64,000 nucleotides of DNA from Saccharopolyspora elongata (GTDB lineage Bacteria; Actinomycetota; Actinomycetes; Mycobacteriales; Pseudonocardiaceae): positions 62,001-126,000 of the forward strand of contig NZ_SMKW01000010.1 of assembly GCF_004348985.1 (NCBI RefSeq). The letters run 5' to 3'. Of the stretch, positions 41,990-50,345 are shown one piece after another. A program made the translations under genes and the position numbers. Under the pieces are notes generated by a model, which saw nothing but the letters and a program-made list of their open reading frames with translations, was not told where the DNA came from and did not search any database. Positions within the stretch are counted from its first letter, which is position 1. Each line of letters begins with the position of its first letter.

Positions 41990-43150
41990 ATGCACAACGA
42001 GAACATCCTCATCTCCGGGGCGGGTATCGCCGGGCCGGCGCTGGCGCACTGGCTGCGCCGCTACGGTTTCCGGCCGACCATCGTCGAACGCGCCCCGGCG
42101 CTGCGCGAAGGCGGGCAGGCCGTCGACTTCCGCGGCACCGCGCACCTGACCGTCCTGCGGCGCATGGGCATCCTCGACGAGGTGCGCCGCAGGCAGACCG
42201 AGCGCACCAAGATGGTGGTGATCGACGCCGCCGGGCGGCCGCGGGCGACGCTGCCGGCGGAGTTCGCCGGCGGCGAGGTCGAGATCCTGCGCGGCGACCT
42301 CGCCGCCATGCTCTACGACCTGACCCGCGACGACACCGAATACGTATTCGGCGACTGGATCACCTCGCTGACCGAGACCGCCGATGGAGTGCGGGTGACG
42401 TTCAACGACGCGCCGCCGCGCACCTTCGACCTCGTCGTGGGCGCCGACGGCCTGCACTCCGGCGTGCGGGCGCTGGCCTTCGGCCCCGAAACCAGGTTCC
42501 GGCGGTTCCTGGACCACTACGTCGCCGGGTTCAGCGTGCCCGACGAGCTGCGAACGCCGGGCGAGGTGCGGATGTACAGCGAGCCGGGGCGGATGATCAG
42601 CCCAGGCCTGGCGGTGTTCGCCTCCCCCGAGCTGGACTACGACCGCCACGACGTCGCGCAGCAGAAGAAGCTGGTCGCCGACGCCTGCCACGGGATGGGC
42701 TGGCGGGCGCCGGAGATCCTCGAGGCGATGTGGGCGGCGCCCGACTTCTTCTTCGACCCGATCGCCCAGATCCACATCGACCGCTTCAGCGCGGGCCGCA
42801 TCGCGCTGCTCGGCGACGCCGGCTACGGCGCCACCCTCGGCGGGCTGGGCGCGGGCCAGGCGCTGGTCACCGCATACGTGCTCGCCGGAGAACTGGCCGC
42901 GGCGGGCGGCGATCACCGGGCCGCCTACGCCCGCTACGAGCACCAGATCAAGGACTTCGCGCGCGGCTGCCAGAAGATCGCGGGCAATGCCGGGCCGTTC
43001 ATGGCACCGGCCACGCCGGCGAAGATCCGGCAGCGCAACCTCATGTACCGGGTGTTGTCGCTGCCGGGCATGGCGAAGCCGTTCAACAAGATCACCACGA
43101 AGGCGGCGAATGCGATCCGCCTCGCCGACTACTCGCGGTTTCTCCGGTGA
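41990..43150 (+). CDS. FAD-dependent monooxygenase (PHBH-type)
   Basis: A 386-residue class A flavin monooxygenase. NILISGAGIAGPALAHWLRRYGFRPTIVERAP at the N-terminus is the GxGxxG FAD fold, the DLVVGADGLHSGVRAL DG motif comes near residue 160, and GRIALLGDAGYGATLGGLGAGQALV is the second FAD-binding GD motif. It hydroxylates an organic molecule with O2 and NAD(P)H; similar proteins act on tetracyclines, rifamycins or aromatic acids. It begins after GGGAGCG, and it overlaps the 3' end of the SARP-like regulator tail to tail by 59 bp. A regulated role in antibiotic inactivation is one possibility. Confidence 0.92.
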   Translation: MHNENILISGAGIAGPALAHWLRRYGFRPTIVERAPALREGGQAVDFRGTAHLTVLRRMGILDEVRRRQTERTKMVVIDAAGRPRATLPAEFAGGEVEILRGDLAAMLYDLTRDDTEYVFGDWITSLTETADGVRVTFNDAPPRTFDLVVGADGLHSGVRALAFGPETRFRRFLDHYVAGFSVPDELRTPGEVRMYSEPGRMISPGLAVFASPELDYDRHDVAQQKKLVADACHGMGWRAPEILEAMWAAPDFFFDPIAQIHIDRFSAGRIALLGDAGYGATLGGLGAGQALVTAYVLAGELAAAGGDHRAAYARYEHQIKDFARGCQKIAGNAGPFMAPATPAKIRQRNLMYRVLSLPGMAKPFNKITTKAANAIRLADYSRFLR

Positions 43151-46100
43151 GCAGCTCGATCGCCTGCTCGTACCCGAGCGCCGCGCCCCGGTCGAACGCC
43201 GCGTCGAACTCCTCGTCCGGGGCGTGGTCTGAGGCGCGGCCCCGGAGGGCCTTCGCGATCCCGAGCAGCAGCGCGGCGCGCTCGCCATCGCCGTCGAGCG
43301 CCGTCAGACCGGCGAGCCCCTCCACCGCCGTTGCCAGGACCGGCATCGTCCGGTTGGCCAGCGCCGCCGCCACGGCGGTGCGGTGGTGCTCCGCCGCCCG
43401 CGCCAGGTCGCCGTCGACCTCCGCGAGCCTGCCCAGCGCGGTGTGCACGGTCGCGCGGACGGCGGTGTTGGTCCAATCCCGCGCGCATGCCTCCAACGCC
43501 TGGTCGCACCATTCGCGGGCCGTGGCGAACTCGCCGCGCAGCCGGGCGATCTCGCCGAGGCCGAGCCGCGCCGCCGCCAGCACGGACGGGAGGCCGGTGG
43601 CGCGGGCCAGCGCCATCGCCCGCTCGTAGTCGGCTTCCGCCGCCGCGAGGTCACCGGTGCCCAGCAGGCGGTCGGCCCGCCGGCAGCGGAGATCGGCCGA
43701 GTCCTCGCGAGCGCCGAGCTGGTCGACGAGGTCCAGCGCCTCATCGGTCAGCGACAGCGCTTCCGCCGACGCTCCGCGCGCGTCCGCCAGCATCGCCAGT
43801 CCGTCGAGCGCCTGCGCCATCCCCCACCGCTCGCCCAGCTCGCGGAACGTCGCCAGCGCCCCGGAGACCTCGCGTTCGGCCGCGGCCAGGTCGCCGTGCA
43901 CCAACCAGCGGGAGAAGCCGTCGCCGAACCCGATGATCGCCCGCACCCACGGGTCGGTGCCCGCGCGGATCTGTTCCTCCCCCGGATGGCTCGGCGCGCC
44001 CCGTCCCGGTGGCCCGGCGAACACCGCCCAGGCCGACAGCACGAACGGCTGCCGCACCGGCGCGTCCAGGCCGTTCATGATCTCCTCCGCGCGCCGGACG
44101 TGCCGCTCCAGCTGCGGTGCGGCGCCGGTGGACACCGCGTGCAGCACGCAGAGGACGTATTCCTCGGCCAGCTGCGGCGGATCGGTGCCGACCAGCTCCA
44201 GCAGTTCCGCGGCCAGCGGGGCGATGTCGCTGCGCACCCCGTGCAGGTACCAGTAGCCGGACAGCGCGCCGATCAGCCGCAGGGCCAGCTCGGAGTCGTT
44301 GCGGACCGCCCACTGCAGCGCCGCGGTCGTGTTGGCGTGCTCGTCGCGCAGCGTCTCCAGCCATTCGAGCTGCTCGCCGCGCCGAAGGTGCGGGTCGGCG
44401 GCGCGGGCCAGCTCCAGGAAGTATTCCGCGTGGGCACGGGAGATCCGCGCACGCTCCCCGGCCTCGTCGAGCCGCTCGGCGCCGAACGCGCTGATCGTGT
44501 CCAGCATCCGGTAGCGCCCGCGCCCGGTGATCAGCGACTTGTCGACAAGTCCGGCCAGCAGATCGTCGGCGGCGTCCGGCGGGAGCCCGCAGACCTCGGC
44601 CGCGGACCGCGCGGTTGCGCCACCGGCGAACACCGTCAGGCGGCGGGCCAGGCGTTGCTCGTCCGCGTCGAGGAGGTCCCAGCTCCACTGCACGACCGCC
44701 CGCAGGCTCCGGTGCCTCGGGGCGGCCGCGCGATTCCCCCGTGACAGCAAGGAGAATCCGGTGTCGGACAGGCGTGCCTCGATGTCGTCGAGGCGCAACG
44801 AGCGCAGCCGGGCGGCGGCGAGCTCGATCGCCAACGGCAACCCGTCCAGCGCGGCGCAGATGCGGATCACTCGGCCGGCGGTGTCCTCGGTGAGCCGGAA
44901 CTCGGCGTCGACCGCCGCCGCGCGGTCGGTGAACAGGCGCACCGCCGGGAACGCCAACGCCTCGCCCGGCGCGGCGGCCGGTTCCGGGACCGGCAGCGGG
45001 CCCAGCGGGCACAGCGCTTCGCCGGTGATGCCCAGCGCCTCCCGGCTGGTCGCCAGGACCCGCAGGCCGGGACAGCCGGCCAGCAACCGGTGCACCAGGT
45101 CGACGACATCGGCGACGAGGTGTTCGCAGTTGTCCAGGAGCAGCAGCACATCGCGGCCGACGAGCGCTTCGAGCAGCCGCGGCACCGGCGCCACCGGCAG
45201 GGTCTCGCGCAAGCCGAGGGAGGACAGCACCGCCCGCGGCAGCTGGCTGCCGTCGCGCAGCTGGCTCAGGTCGGCGAACGCGACCTCGCCGGCATTTCGG
45301 GCGGCGGCCTCCAGCGCGATCCGGGTCTTGCCCGCACCGCCCGGCCCGAGCACGGTCACCAGCCTGGCCGACGCGAGCAGCCGGCCGATCCGGTCGAGTT
45401 CCGCGCCGCGCCCGACGAAACCGGTCAGTGGCACCGGAACCCGCGTCGCCGGGGGTTCCTCGGCGCGCAGCAGTGCGAGGTGCAGCTCGGCCAGTTCCGC
45501 CGAAGGGTCGGCGCCGAGCTCGTCGGCGAGGACCTGCCGGACGGCGGCGAACTCCGCCAGCGCCTCGGCGTTGCGGCCCTCCGCGTGCAGTGCGCGCATC
45601 AGCAGCCCGCGCAGCCGCTCGCGCAACGGATGCGCGTCCGCCTCGACGCGCAGCTCCGCCACGTCGGTGGTGCCGAGCTCCAGCCGCGCCTCGGCCCGGT
45701 CCTCGATCGCGGTCAGCCGTGCTTCGTCCAGCCGCGCGATCTGCTGCGCGGCGAACGGTTCCTCGGCGACGTCCGCCAGTGCCGGGCCACGCCAGAGCGC
45801 GAGCGCTTCGTCCAGCAGCGCCGCCTGCTCGCCGGGAGCGGCGGCCCGCCGCGCGGCGTCGGTGAGGCGGGCGAAGCGGTGCGCGTCGACCTCGTCCGGG
45901 TCGACCACCAGCCGGTAGCCCGCCGGATGGAACTCGACCGCCGCCGTCGATCCGGCCTCGCGGAGTTTGCGGCGCAGCCGCGACACCTGTGCCTGCAGCG
46001 CGTTGCCCGCGTCGTTCGGCGGCCGCTGCCCGTAGAGGCCGTCGACCAGCCGTTCCGACGGGACGATCCGGCCCGCGTCGAGCAGCAGCAACGTCAGGAG

Positions 46101-46202
46101 GGCACGCGTTCGCGGCGCGTCCACACCCCGGGCCACCCCGTCCGGGCCGCGCATCTCGACCGAGCCCAGGATGCCGAACAGCACCCGAAGATTCTCGCTC
46201 AC
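43092..46202 (-). CDS. SARP-type regulator with NB-ARC ATPase (AfsR/BTAD family)
   Basis: A 1036-residue regulator. Residues 1-100 form an OmpR-like winged helix of the SARP type (FGILGSVEMRG, LLLLDAGRIVPSERLVDGLYG), 100-245 a bacterial transcriptional activation domain (ending RQVLADELGADPSAEL), followed by an NB-ARC/AAA-like ATPase with Walker A GPGGAGKT (286-293), LLLLDNCEHL and LPLAIELAAARLRSL, and then about 500 residues of TPR-like helical repeats. This is the AfsR/DnrI-related plan for turning on secondary metabolism or antibiotic responses. Convergent and overlapping with the flavin monooxygenase, which is a plausible target. Start MSENLRV could be one or two codons off. Confidence 0.92.
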   Translation of the reverse strand: MSENLRVLFGILGSVEMRGPDGVARGVDAPRTRALLTLLLLDAGRIVPSERLVDGLYGQRPPNDAGNALQAQVSRLRRKLREAGSTAAVEFHPAGYRLVVDPDEVDAHRFARLTDAARRAAAPGEQAALLDEALALWRGPALADVAEEPFAAQQIARLDEARLTAIEDRAEARLELGTTDVAELRVEADAHPLRERLRGLLMRALHAEGRNAEALAEFAAVRQVLADELGADPSAELAELHLALLRAEEPPATRVPVPLTGFVGRGAELDRIGRLLASARLVTVLGPGGAGKTRIALEAAARNAGEVAFADLSQLRDGSQLPRAVLSSLGLRETLPVAPVPRLLEALVGRDVLLLLDNCEHLVADVVDLVHRLLAGCPGLRVLATSREALGITGEALCPLGPLPVPEPAAAPGEALAFPAVRLFTDRAAAVDAEFRLTEDTAGRVIRICAALDGLPLAIELAAARLRSLRLDDIEARLSDTGFSLLSRGNRAAAPRHRSLRAVVQWSWDLLDADEQRLARRLTVFAGGATARSAAEVCGLPPDAADDLLAGLVDKSLITGRGRYRMLDTISAFGAERLDEAGERARISRAHAEYFLELARAADPHLRRGEQLEWLETLRDEHANTTAALQWAVRNDSELALRLIGALSGYWYLHGVRSDIAPLAAELLELVGTDPPQLAEEYVLCVLHAVSTGAAPQLERHVRRAEEIMNGLDAPVRQPFVLSAWAVFAGPPGRGAPSHPGEEQIRAGTDPWVRAIIGFGDGFSRWLVHGDLAAAEREVSGALATFRELGERWGMAQALDGLAMLADARGASAEALSLTDEALDLVDQLGAREDSADLRCRRADRLLGTGDLAAAEADYERAMALARATGLPSVLAAARLGLGEIARLRGEFATAREWCDQALEACARDWTNTAVRATVHTALGRLAEVDGDLARAAEHHRTAVAAALANRTMPVLATAVEGLAGLTALDGDGERAALLLGIAKALRGRASDHAPDEEFDAAFDRGAALGYEQAIELLTGETASSRRGGSHSPPSW

Positions 46203-46268
46203 GCCGAATGGCAGCGTTCGCGCGGGCGGTCATGGACAATCCGGGGCAGCACACGCGAAGGCGAGGGA

Positions 46269-47726
46269 ATGAAGAACGCTGATCGGAAGTTCGTCGAGTG
46301 GTCCGCCAGGTTTCCCCGGACAGCTGTGGATCCCGCGCTGAAGGCGCTTACCATGCTCGCCGACCACAGCAAGCTGTGGTTCGCGGTCGCGGCGGTGCTG
46401 GCGACGAAGAAGGGCCCCACCCGCCGGGCGGCGCTGCGCGGCGTCGCGGCCATCGCCGCGTCGAGCGCCGTAACGAACGCCGTCGCCAAGCCGCTGCTGC
46501 CGCGCCGCCGTCCGGCGACGGATCTCCTGCCGAGGCACCGGCGTCTCGCGACACCACCGGATTCCTCGTCGTTCCCGTCGGGGCACACCGCCTCCGCCGC
46601 GGCGTTCACCACCGCCGTCTGCATGGAATCCCCCGCTGCCGGCGCGATCATCGCCCCCGTCGCCGCGGCGGTCGCCTACTCCCGCGTCCACACCGGGGTG
46701 CACTGGCCGACCGATATCGCCGTCGGAGCGGCCATCGGCGTCGGGGTCGGCCTGGTCACCCGGCGGTGGTGGCCGGTGCGCCCGTCCACCCCGGCGCTGG
46801 CGCGGCCGAGCGAGCACGTCGCCGAGATGACCTCGGGAGACGGCTTGGCGCTGCTGGTCAACTCCGCGTCCGGGAACTCCGACCACAACCCGTCCGCCGG
46901 GCTGGCCGCGCTGTGGCCGGCCGCCAAGCGCCTGCACCCGGAAGGCGATCTGGTCACGGGGCTCCACCGCGAGCTCGACGCGGCCGGCGACGGGGTGCGC
47001 GCGCTGGCCGTCGCGGGCGGCGACGGCACGGTCGCCGCCGCGGCATCCGTGGCCGCCGTCCGCGAGCTCCCGCTCGCCGTCGTCCCCGCCGGCACGCTGA
47101 ACCACTTCGCCCGCGATCTCGGCGTGGAGGCCCCGCAGGACACCGCGCGTGCGGTGGCGGCCGGGTCCGCGGTCCAGGTCGGCCTCGGCGCGGTGCGCGT
47201 CGACGGCCGGCCGGTCCGGTGGTTCATCAACACCGCCAGCCTCGGCGGCTATCCCGACATGGTCCGGCTGCGCGAGAAGTGGGAGCGCCGCTGGGGAAAG
47301 TGGCCCGCGGCCGCCGCCGCGCTCGCCCGGGTCCTGGCCGAGGCCGAGCCGATCACGGTCCGCATCGACGGCCGGACCCGCAAGATCTGGCTGCTGTTCG
47401 TCGGCAACAGCGGATACCAGCCGAAGGGTTTCGCGCCGACGTGGCGCCCGTGCCTGCACGACGGCGTGCTGGACGTCCGGTACATCCGGGCCGACGTGTC
47501 GCTGTCCCGCATCCGGTTCGCCTTCGCAGCGCTGTCCGGAGCGCTGTTCAACAGCCACACCTACGTCCAGGAGGAACGGACCGTGCTGCACCTCGAAGTG
47601 CTCAGCGAGCCGCTGGCGCTCGCCTGCGACGGCGAGGTCATGGTCACCGGGCGCAGCTTCGACTTCGCCGTCCACGACGCGGCCCTGCACGTCTACCGCC
47701 CCGCGGACCCGCCCGGCTCCCGCTGA
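46269..47726 (+). CDS. PAP2 phosphatase-diacylglycerol kinase fusion
   Basis: A 485-residue two-domain membrane protein. The N-terminal PAP2 domain (about 20-180) shows KPLLPRRRPATD, SSFPSGHTASAAAFTTAV and SRVHTGVHWPTDIAVGAAIG, matching the three phosphatase motifs (the Lys-rich first motif, SGH and SRxxxxxHxxxD). From about residue 200 it is a DAG kinase catalytic domain with AVAGGDGTVAAAASV (GGDGT) and PAGTLNHFARDLG. Together these would dephosphorylate and rephosphorylate lipid or long-chain phosphates, possibly acting on lipid turnover. Start at 46269 after GAGGGA; divergent from the SARP-like gene. Confidence 0.93.
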   Translation: MKNADRKFVEWSARFPRTAVDPALKALTMLADHSKLWFAVAAVLATKKGPTRRAALRGVAAIAASSAVTNAVAKPLLPRRRPATDLLPRHRRLATPPDSSSFPSGHTASAAAFTTAVCMESPAAGAIIAPVAAAVAYSRVHTGVHWPTDIAVGAAIGVGVGLVTRRWWPVRPSTPALARPSEHVAEMTSGDGLALLVNSASGNSDHNPSAGLAALWPAAKRLHPEGDLVTGLHRELDAAGDGVRALAVAGGDGTVAAAASVAAVRELPLAVVPAGTLNHFARDLGVEAPQDTARAVAAGSAVQVGLGAVRVDGRPVRWFINTASLGGYPDMVRLREKWERRWGKWPAAAAALARVLAEAEPITVRIDGRTRKIWLLFVGNSGYQPKGFAPTWRPCLHDGVLDVRYIRADVSLSRIRFAFAALSGALFNSHTYVQEERTVLHLEVLSEPLALACDGEVMVTGRSFDFAVHDAALHVYRPADPPGSR

Positions 47727-47782
47727 CCGTGCGCGCCGTCCGGGCGCGGCACATCCTGGGGGGGCACAGCTGGGGAGGCCGC

Positions 47783-48229
47783 ATGAACAGCGAACACCAG
47801 TACGCAGTCGTCGTCGGGGTGGATGGATCGCCGTCCTCGGATGCCGCGTTGCGCTGGGCCGTCTGGCACGCGGGCCTGGTCGGCGGGAGCGTCACCGCGG
47901 TCATGGTCTGGGACATGCCGATGATCTACAACTGGGAACCGCCCGGTGATCAGAACTTCGCGCGCCAGACCGCAGCGGAATTGCACCGCGTGATCAACGA
48001 AGCCCTCGGCGACGCGGCTGCCGAGGTGCGCATGGAAGTGGCGCAAGGGCATCCCGCGGGTGCCCTCTTGGACTCGGCCAAGGATGCCGCCGCCGATCTG
48101 ATCGTCGTCGGCAATCGCGGGCACGGCGGATTCACCGGGGCGCTGCTGGGCTCGGTGACCCAGCACGTCGTGCACCACGCGCGCTGCCCCGTGGTCGTGG
48201 TCCGGCAGCCCGAGGAGCGGAAGTCCTGA
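47783..48229 (+). CDS. Universal stress protein (UspA family)
   Basis: A 148-residue USP. VVVGVDGSPSSDAALRWAVWHAGL is the N-terminal strand-helix, and VVGNRGHGGFTGALLGSVTQHVVHHARCPVVVV contains the ATP-binding G-2x-G-9x-G-S pattern, so it should bind ATP. Standard length for a one-domain family member. ATG at 47783 follows GGGGAGGCC. Universal stress proteins change expression or metabolism under starvation, hypoxia or damage; its neighbour of lipid-kinase type gives no clear function. Confidence 0.93.
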   Translation: MNSEHQYAVVVGVDGSPSSDAALRWAVWHAGLVGGSVTAVMVWDMPMIYNWEPPGDQNFARQTAAELHRVINEALGDAAAEVRMEVAQGHPAGALLDSAKDAAADLIVVGNRGHGGFTGALLGSVTQHVVHHARCPVVVVRQPEERKS

Positions 48230-48330
48230 CGCGCGCTACTGGGCCCGCGGTGCGCCGGTCCCAGCGGCTGGTTGCGGACACCGACGGTGCGACCGGCGAC
48301 GTTCGGGGCAATCCGGGCTGATCGGCGGGA

Positions 48331-48350
48331 AACGGGCCGGCCGGCCCGTT
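48331..48350. terminator. Perfect 20-bp palindrome, bidirectional terminator
   Basis: AACGGGCCGGCCGGCCCGTT is fully self-complementary, between the universal stress protein gene (stop 48229) and the convergent YhgE/Pip gene (stop 48372). The folded RNA has a very small loop but is strong in GC pairs. Confidence 0.65.
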
Positions 48351-48371
48351 CACGACCGGTCGGCCCTGGGA

Positions 48372-50327
48372 TCACGCCGTCCCGAAGTCGCCGCGCAGCG
48401 CGTGGGCCGTGCGCAGCCGGGTGGCGCGGGCCGTGCGCCCGCGCTCGATGGCCAGGAAGGTGACCACGAGACCGCACAGCGCCCAGGCCACCAGCGCCGC
48501 GATCAGCCCGCCGCTCGGGGCGGCTCCTTCCACGACCGCGCGCAACGCGTCCTGCGCGGTCGCCGTCGGCAGCACCCCCGAGACCGCGCGCAGTGCTTCC
48601 GGTACGGCGGCGACGAATCCACTGGCCAGCATCAGCACGGCCACCAGCATCGCGCCGAACCGCCCGGCTCCGCCGAACGCCGCGAGCGCGTGGTTGATCG
48701 CGGCGAACGCCACCGCGATCAGCACCAGCAGCGTGGCGGCGCCGAACCACTGCCCGACCGACAGGTCCTGCGCGATCCCGAACACCGCGGTCACCAGCAG
48801 CCCCTGCACCGCCGCGATCCCGGCGGGGAAGGCGAACTGCCGTGCAGTGAGCCGCAACGACGACCGGGTCGAGCCCAGCACCCGCTCGGGCAAGGGCCGC
48901 AGCACCAGGAACGTCGCGATCGCGCCGATCCACAGCGCCAGCACCGCGTACAGCGACGGCCCCGAGGAGCCGAAGCCGAGGGTCGTGCCGTTCGCGGTCG
49001 TGACCGGGTTCGCGACCGCCTGCGCGAGCTTGTCCCGGTCGCCGTCCGGGTAGCTGGGCAACTGGTCCACGGCCTGGCCCAGGCCCGAGGACAGCTGCCC
49101 GGAGCCGTCGCCGAGCTGCCGGGCGCCGTCACCGAGCTGCCGCACCCCGCCGGCGAGCTGCTCGGCGCCGGTTGCGAGCTGGTCGGCGCCGCCGCGGGTC
49201 TGCGAAAGCCCGTCCGCGAGCTTCGTCGCGCCGTCGTCGAGCTGGGCCGCGCCGCCCGCCAGCTGGTCGATTCCCTGGGACAGCGCCGGAAGGCCGCCGC
49301 CGGAGCCCGGCGTGCGCCCGGCGAGCGCGTCGAGGCCGCCGGCCACGCCCTGGCTCGCCTGCTGCAGCTGCCCGGCCCCGTCGCTTAGCGCCCGCGCCGC
49401 CGCGGCCTGCCCCGCGAGCTTCTGGCAACTCGGCAGCACGGCGACCGCGCATTCCTTCGCCGATTCCTCCAGGCTCTGCGCGAGGCCGTCCAGGCCGGTG
49501 TTGAGCTGCTGCACGCCCTGCGCCTCCTTCGCCGAGACGTCGGCCAGGGTCGCGGCCTGCTGCGGAAGGTTCTTGGTCTGGTCGCGCATCGCGGCGAGCC
49601 CGTCGGACAACCCGCCGGTGCCCTGGGTCAGTTGTGCCGCACCGTCGTCGAGCTTGCCGAGGCCGTCGGCGAGCGACTTCGAACCGCTCGCCAGCTGGTC
49701 GGCGCCGCCCGCGAGCTGGTCGGTCCCGCCGGCGAGCTGCTCGGCGCCGTCGGCCAGCGACGTCGCGCCGTCCGCGGCCTCGCCGAGCTTGTCGCCCAGC
49801 GTGTTGAACCCGACGTAGACGTTGTCCAGGTAGGTCGTGGTCAGCTGCTGCCCGAGCAGGTTCGCCGCGGTGGTGGTCACCGCGCGGCTGATCGTCTCGT
49901 CCACGAGGCGGCCGCGGTCGCCGGTGGTGACGTCGATCGTCGCCCGCGTGGCGTCCGCCGGGTCACCGGAGAAGGAGGTGGCGGCCGCGGAGAAGTTCTT
50001 CGGGATGGTCACCACGGCCGCGTAGGTGCCGTCCCGCAGGCCGTCGGCCGCGGTCTGCTCGGTGGCGAACTCCCAGGTGTAGTTGCTCTCGATCTCGTCG
50101 CCCACGAGCTTCGCCGACAACTGCCGCCCCAGCGGGGTGAGCTGCCCGTTGATCTCCACCGGCTCGTCGTTGTTGACGATGGCGGCCTTGACGCCGCTGA
50201 GCCGGTCCTCGGGCTTGCCCAGCGACCACGTCAGCAGCCCCGCGACGGCCAGCGGCACCAGCAGCAGGCCGACCACGGCCAGCACCGGGAGCCGGAAGCG
50301 GGACCGGCCGTTGTTCCACGAACGCAC
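48372..50327 (-). CDS. YhgE/Pip-family ABC-2-type membrane protein
   Basis: A 651-residue protein with an N-terminal helix and YhgE domain (RLPVLAVVGLLLVPLAVAGLLTWSLG, then NNDEPVEINGQLTPLGRQLSAKLVG), a central extracytoplasmic region dense in LADG/LAGG heptads (about 180-410, such as QLAGGADQLASGSKSLADGLGKLDDGA), and five or six C-terminal helices. It matches the phage-infection-protein family and its actinobacterial MMPL partners. Roles known: surface receptor or export component (in Gram-positives) and a likely partner of lipid exporters. It begins 18 nt after the MMPL stop, so they form an operon. GTG start at 50327. Confidence 0.93.
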   Translation of the reverse strand: MRSWNNGRSRFRLPVLAVVGLLLVPLAVAGLLTWSLGKPEDRLSGVKAAIVNNDEPVEINGQLTPLGRQLSAKLVGDEIESNYTWEFATEQTAADGLRDGTYAAVVTIPKNFSAAATSFSGDPADATRATIDVTTGDRGRLVDETISRAVTTTAANLLGQQLTTTYLDNVYVGFNTLGDKLGEAADGATSLADGAEQLAGGTDQLAGGADQLASGSKSLADGLGKLDDGAAQLTQGTGGLSDGLAAMRDQTKNLPQQAATLADVSAKEAQGVQQLNTGLDGLAQSLEESAKECAVAVLPSCQKLAGQAAAARALSDGAGQLQQASQGVAGGLDALAGRTPGSGGGLPALSQGIDQLAGGAAQLDDGATKLADGLSQTRGGADQLATGAEQLAGGVRQLGDGARQLGDGSGQLSSGLGQAVDQLPSYPDGDRDKLAQAVANPVTTANGTTLGFGSSGPSLYAVLALWIGAIATFLVLRPLPERVLGSTRSSLRLTARQFAFPAGIAAVQGLLVTAVFGIAQDLSVGQWFGAATLLVLIAVAFAAINHALAAFGGAGRFGAMLVAVLMLASGFVAAVPEALRAVSGVLPTATAQDALRAVVEGAAPSGGLIAALVAWALCGLVVTFLAIERGRTARATRLRTAHALRGDFGTA

Positions 50328-50345
50328 TGCGATTACCTCTGCTTT

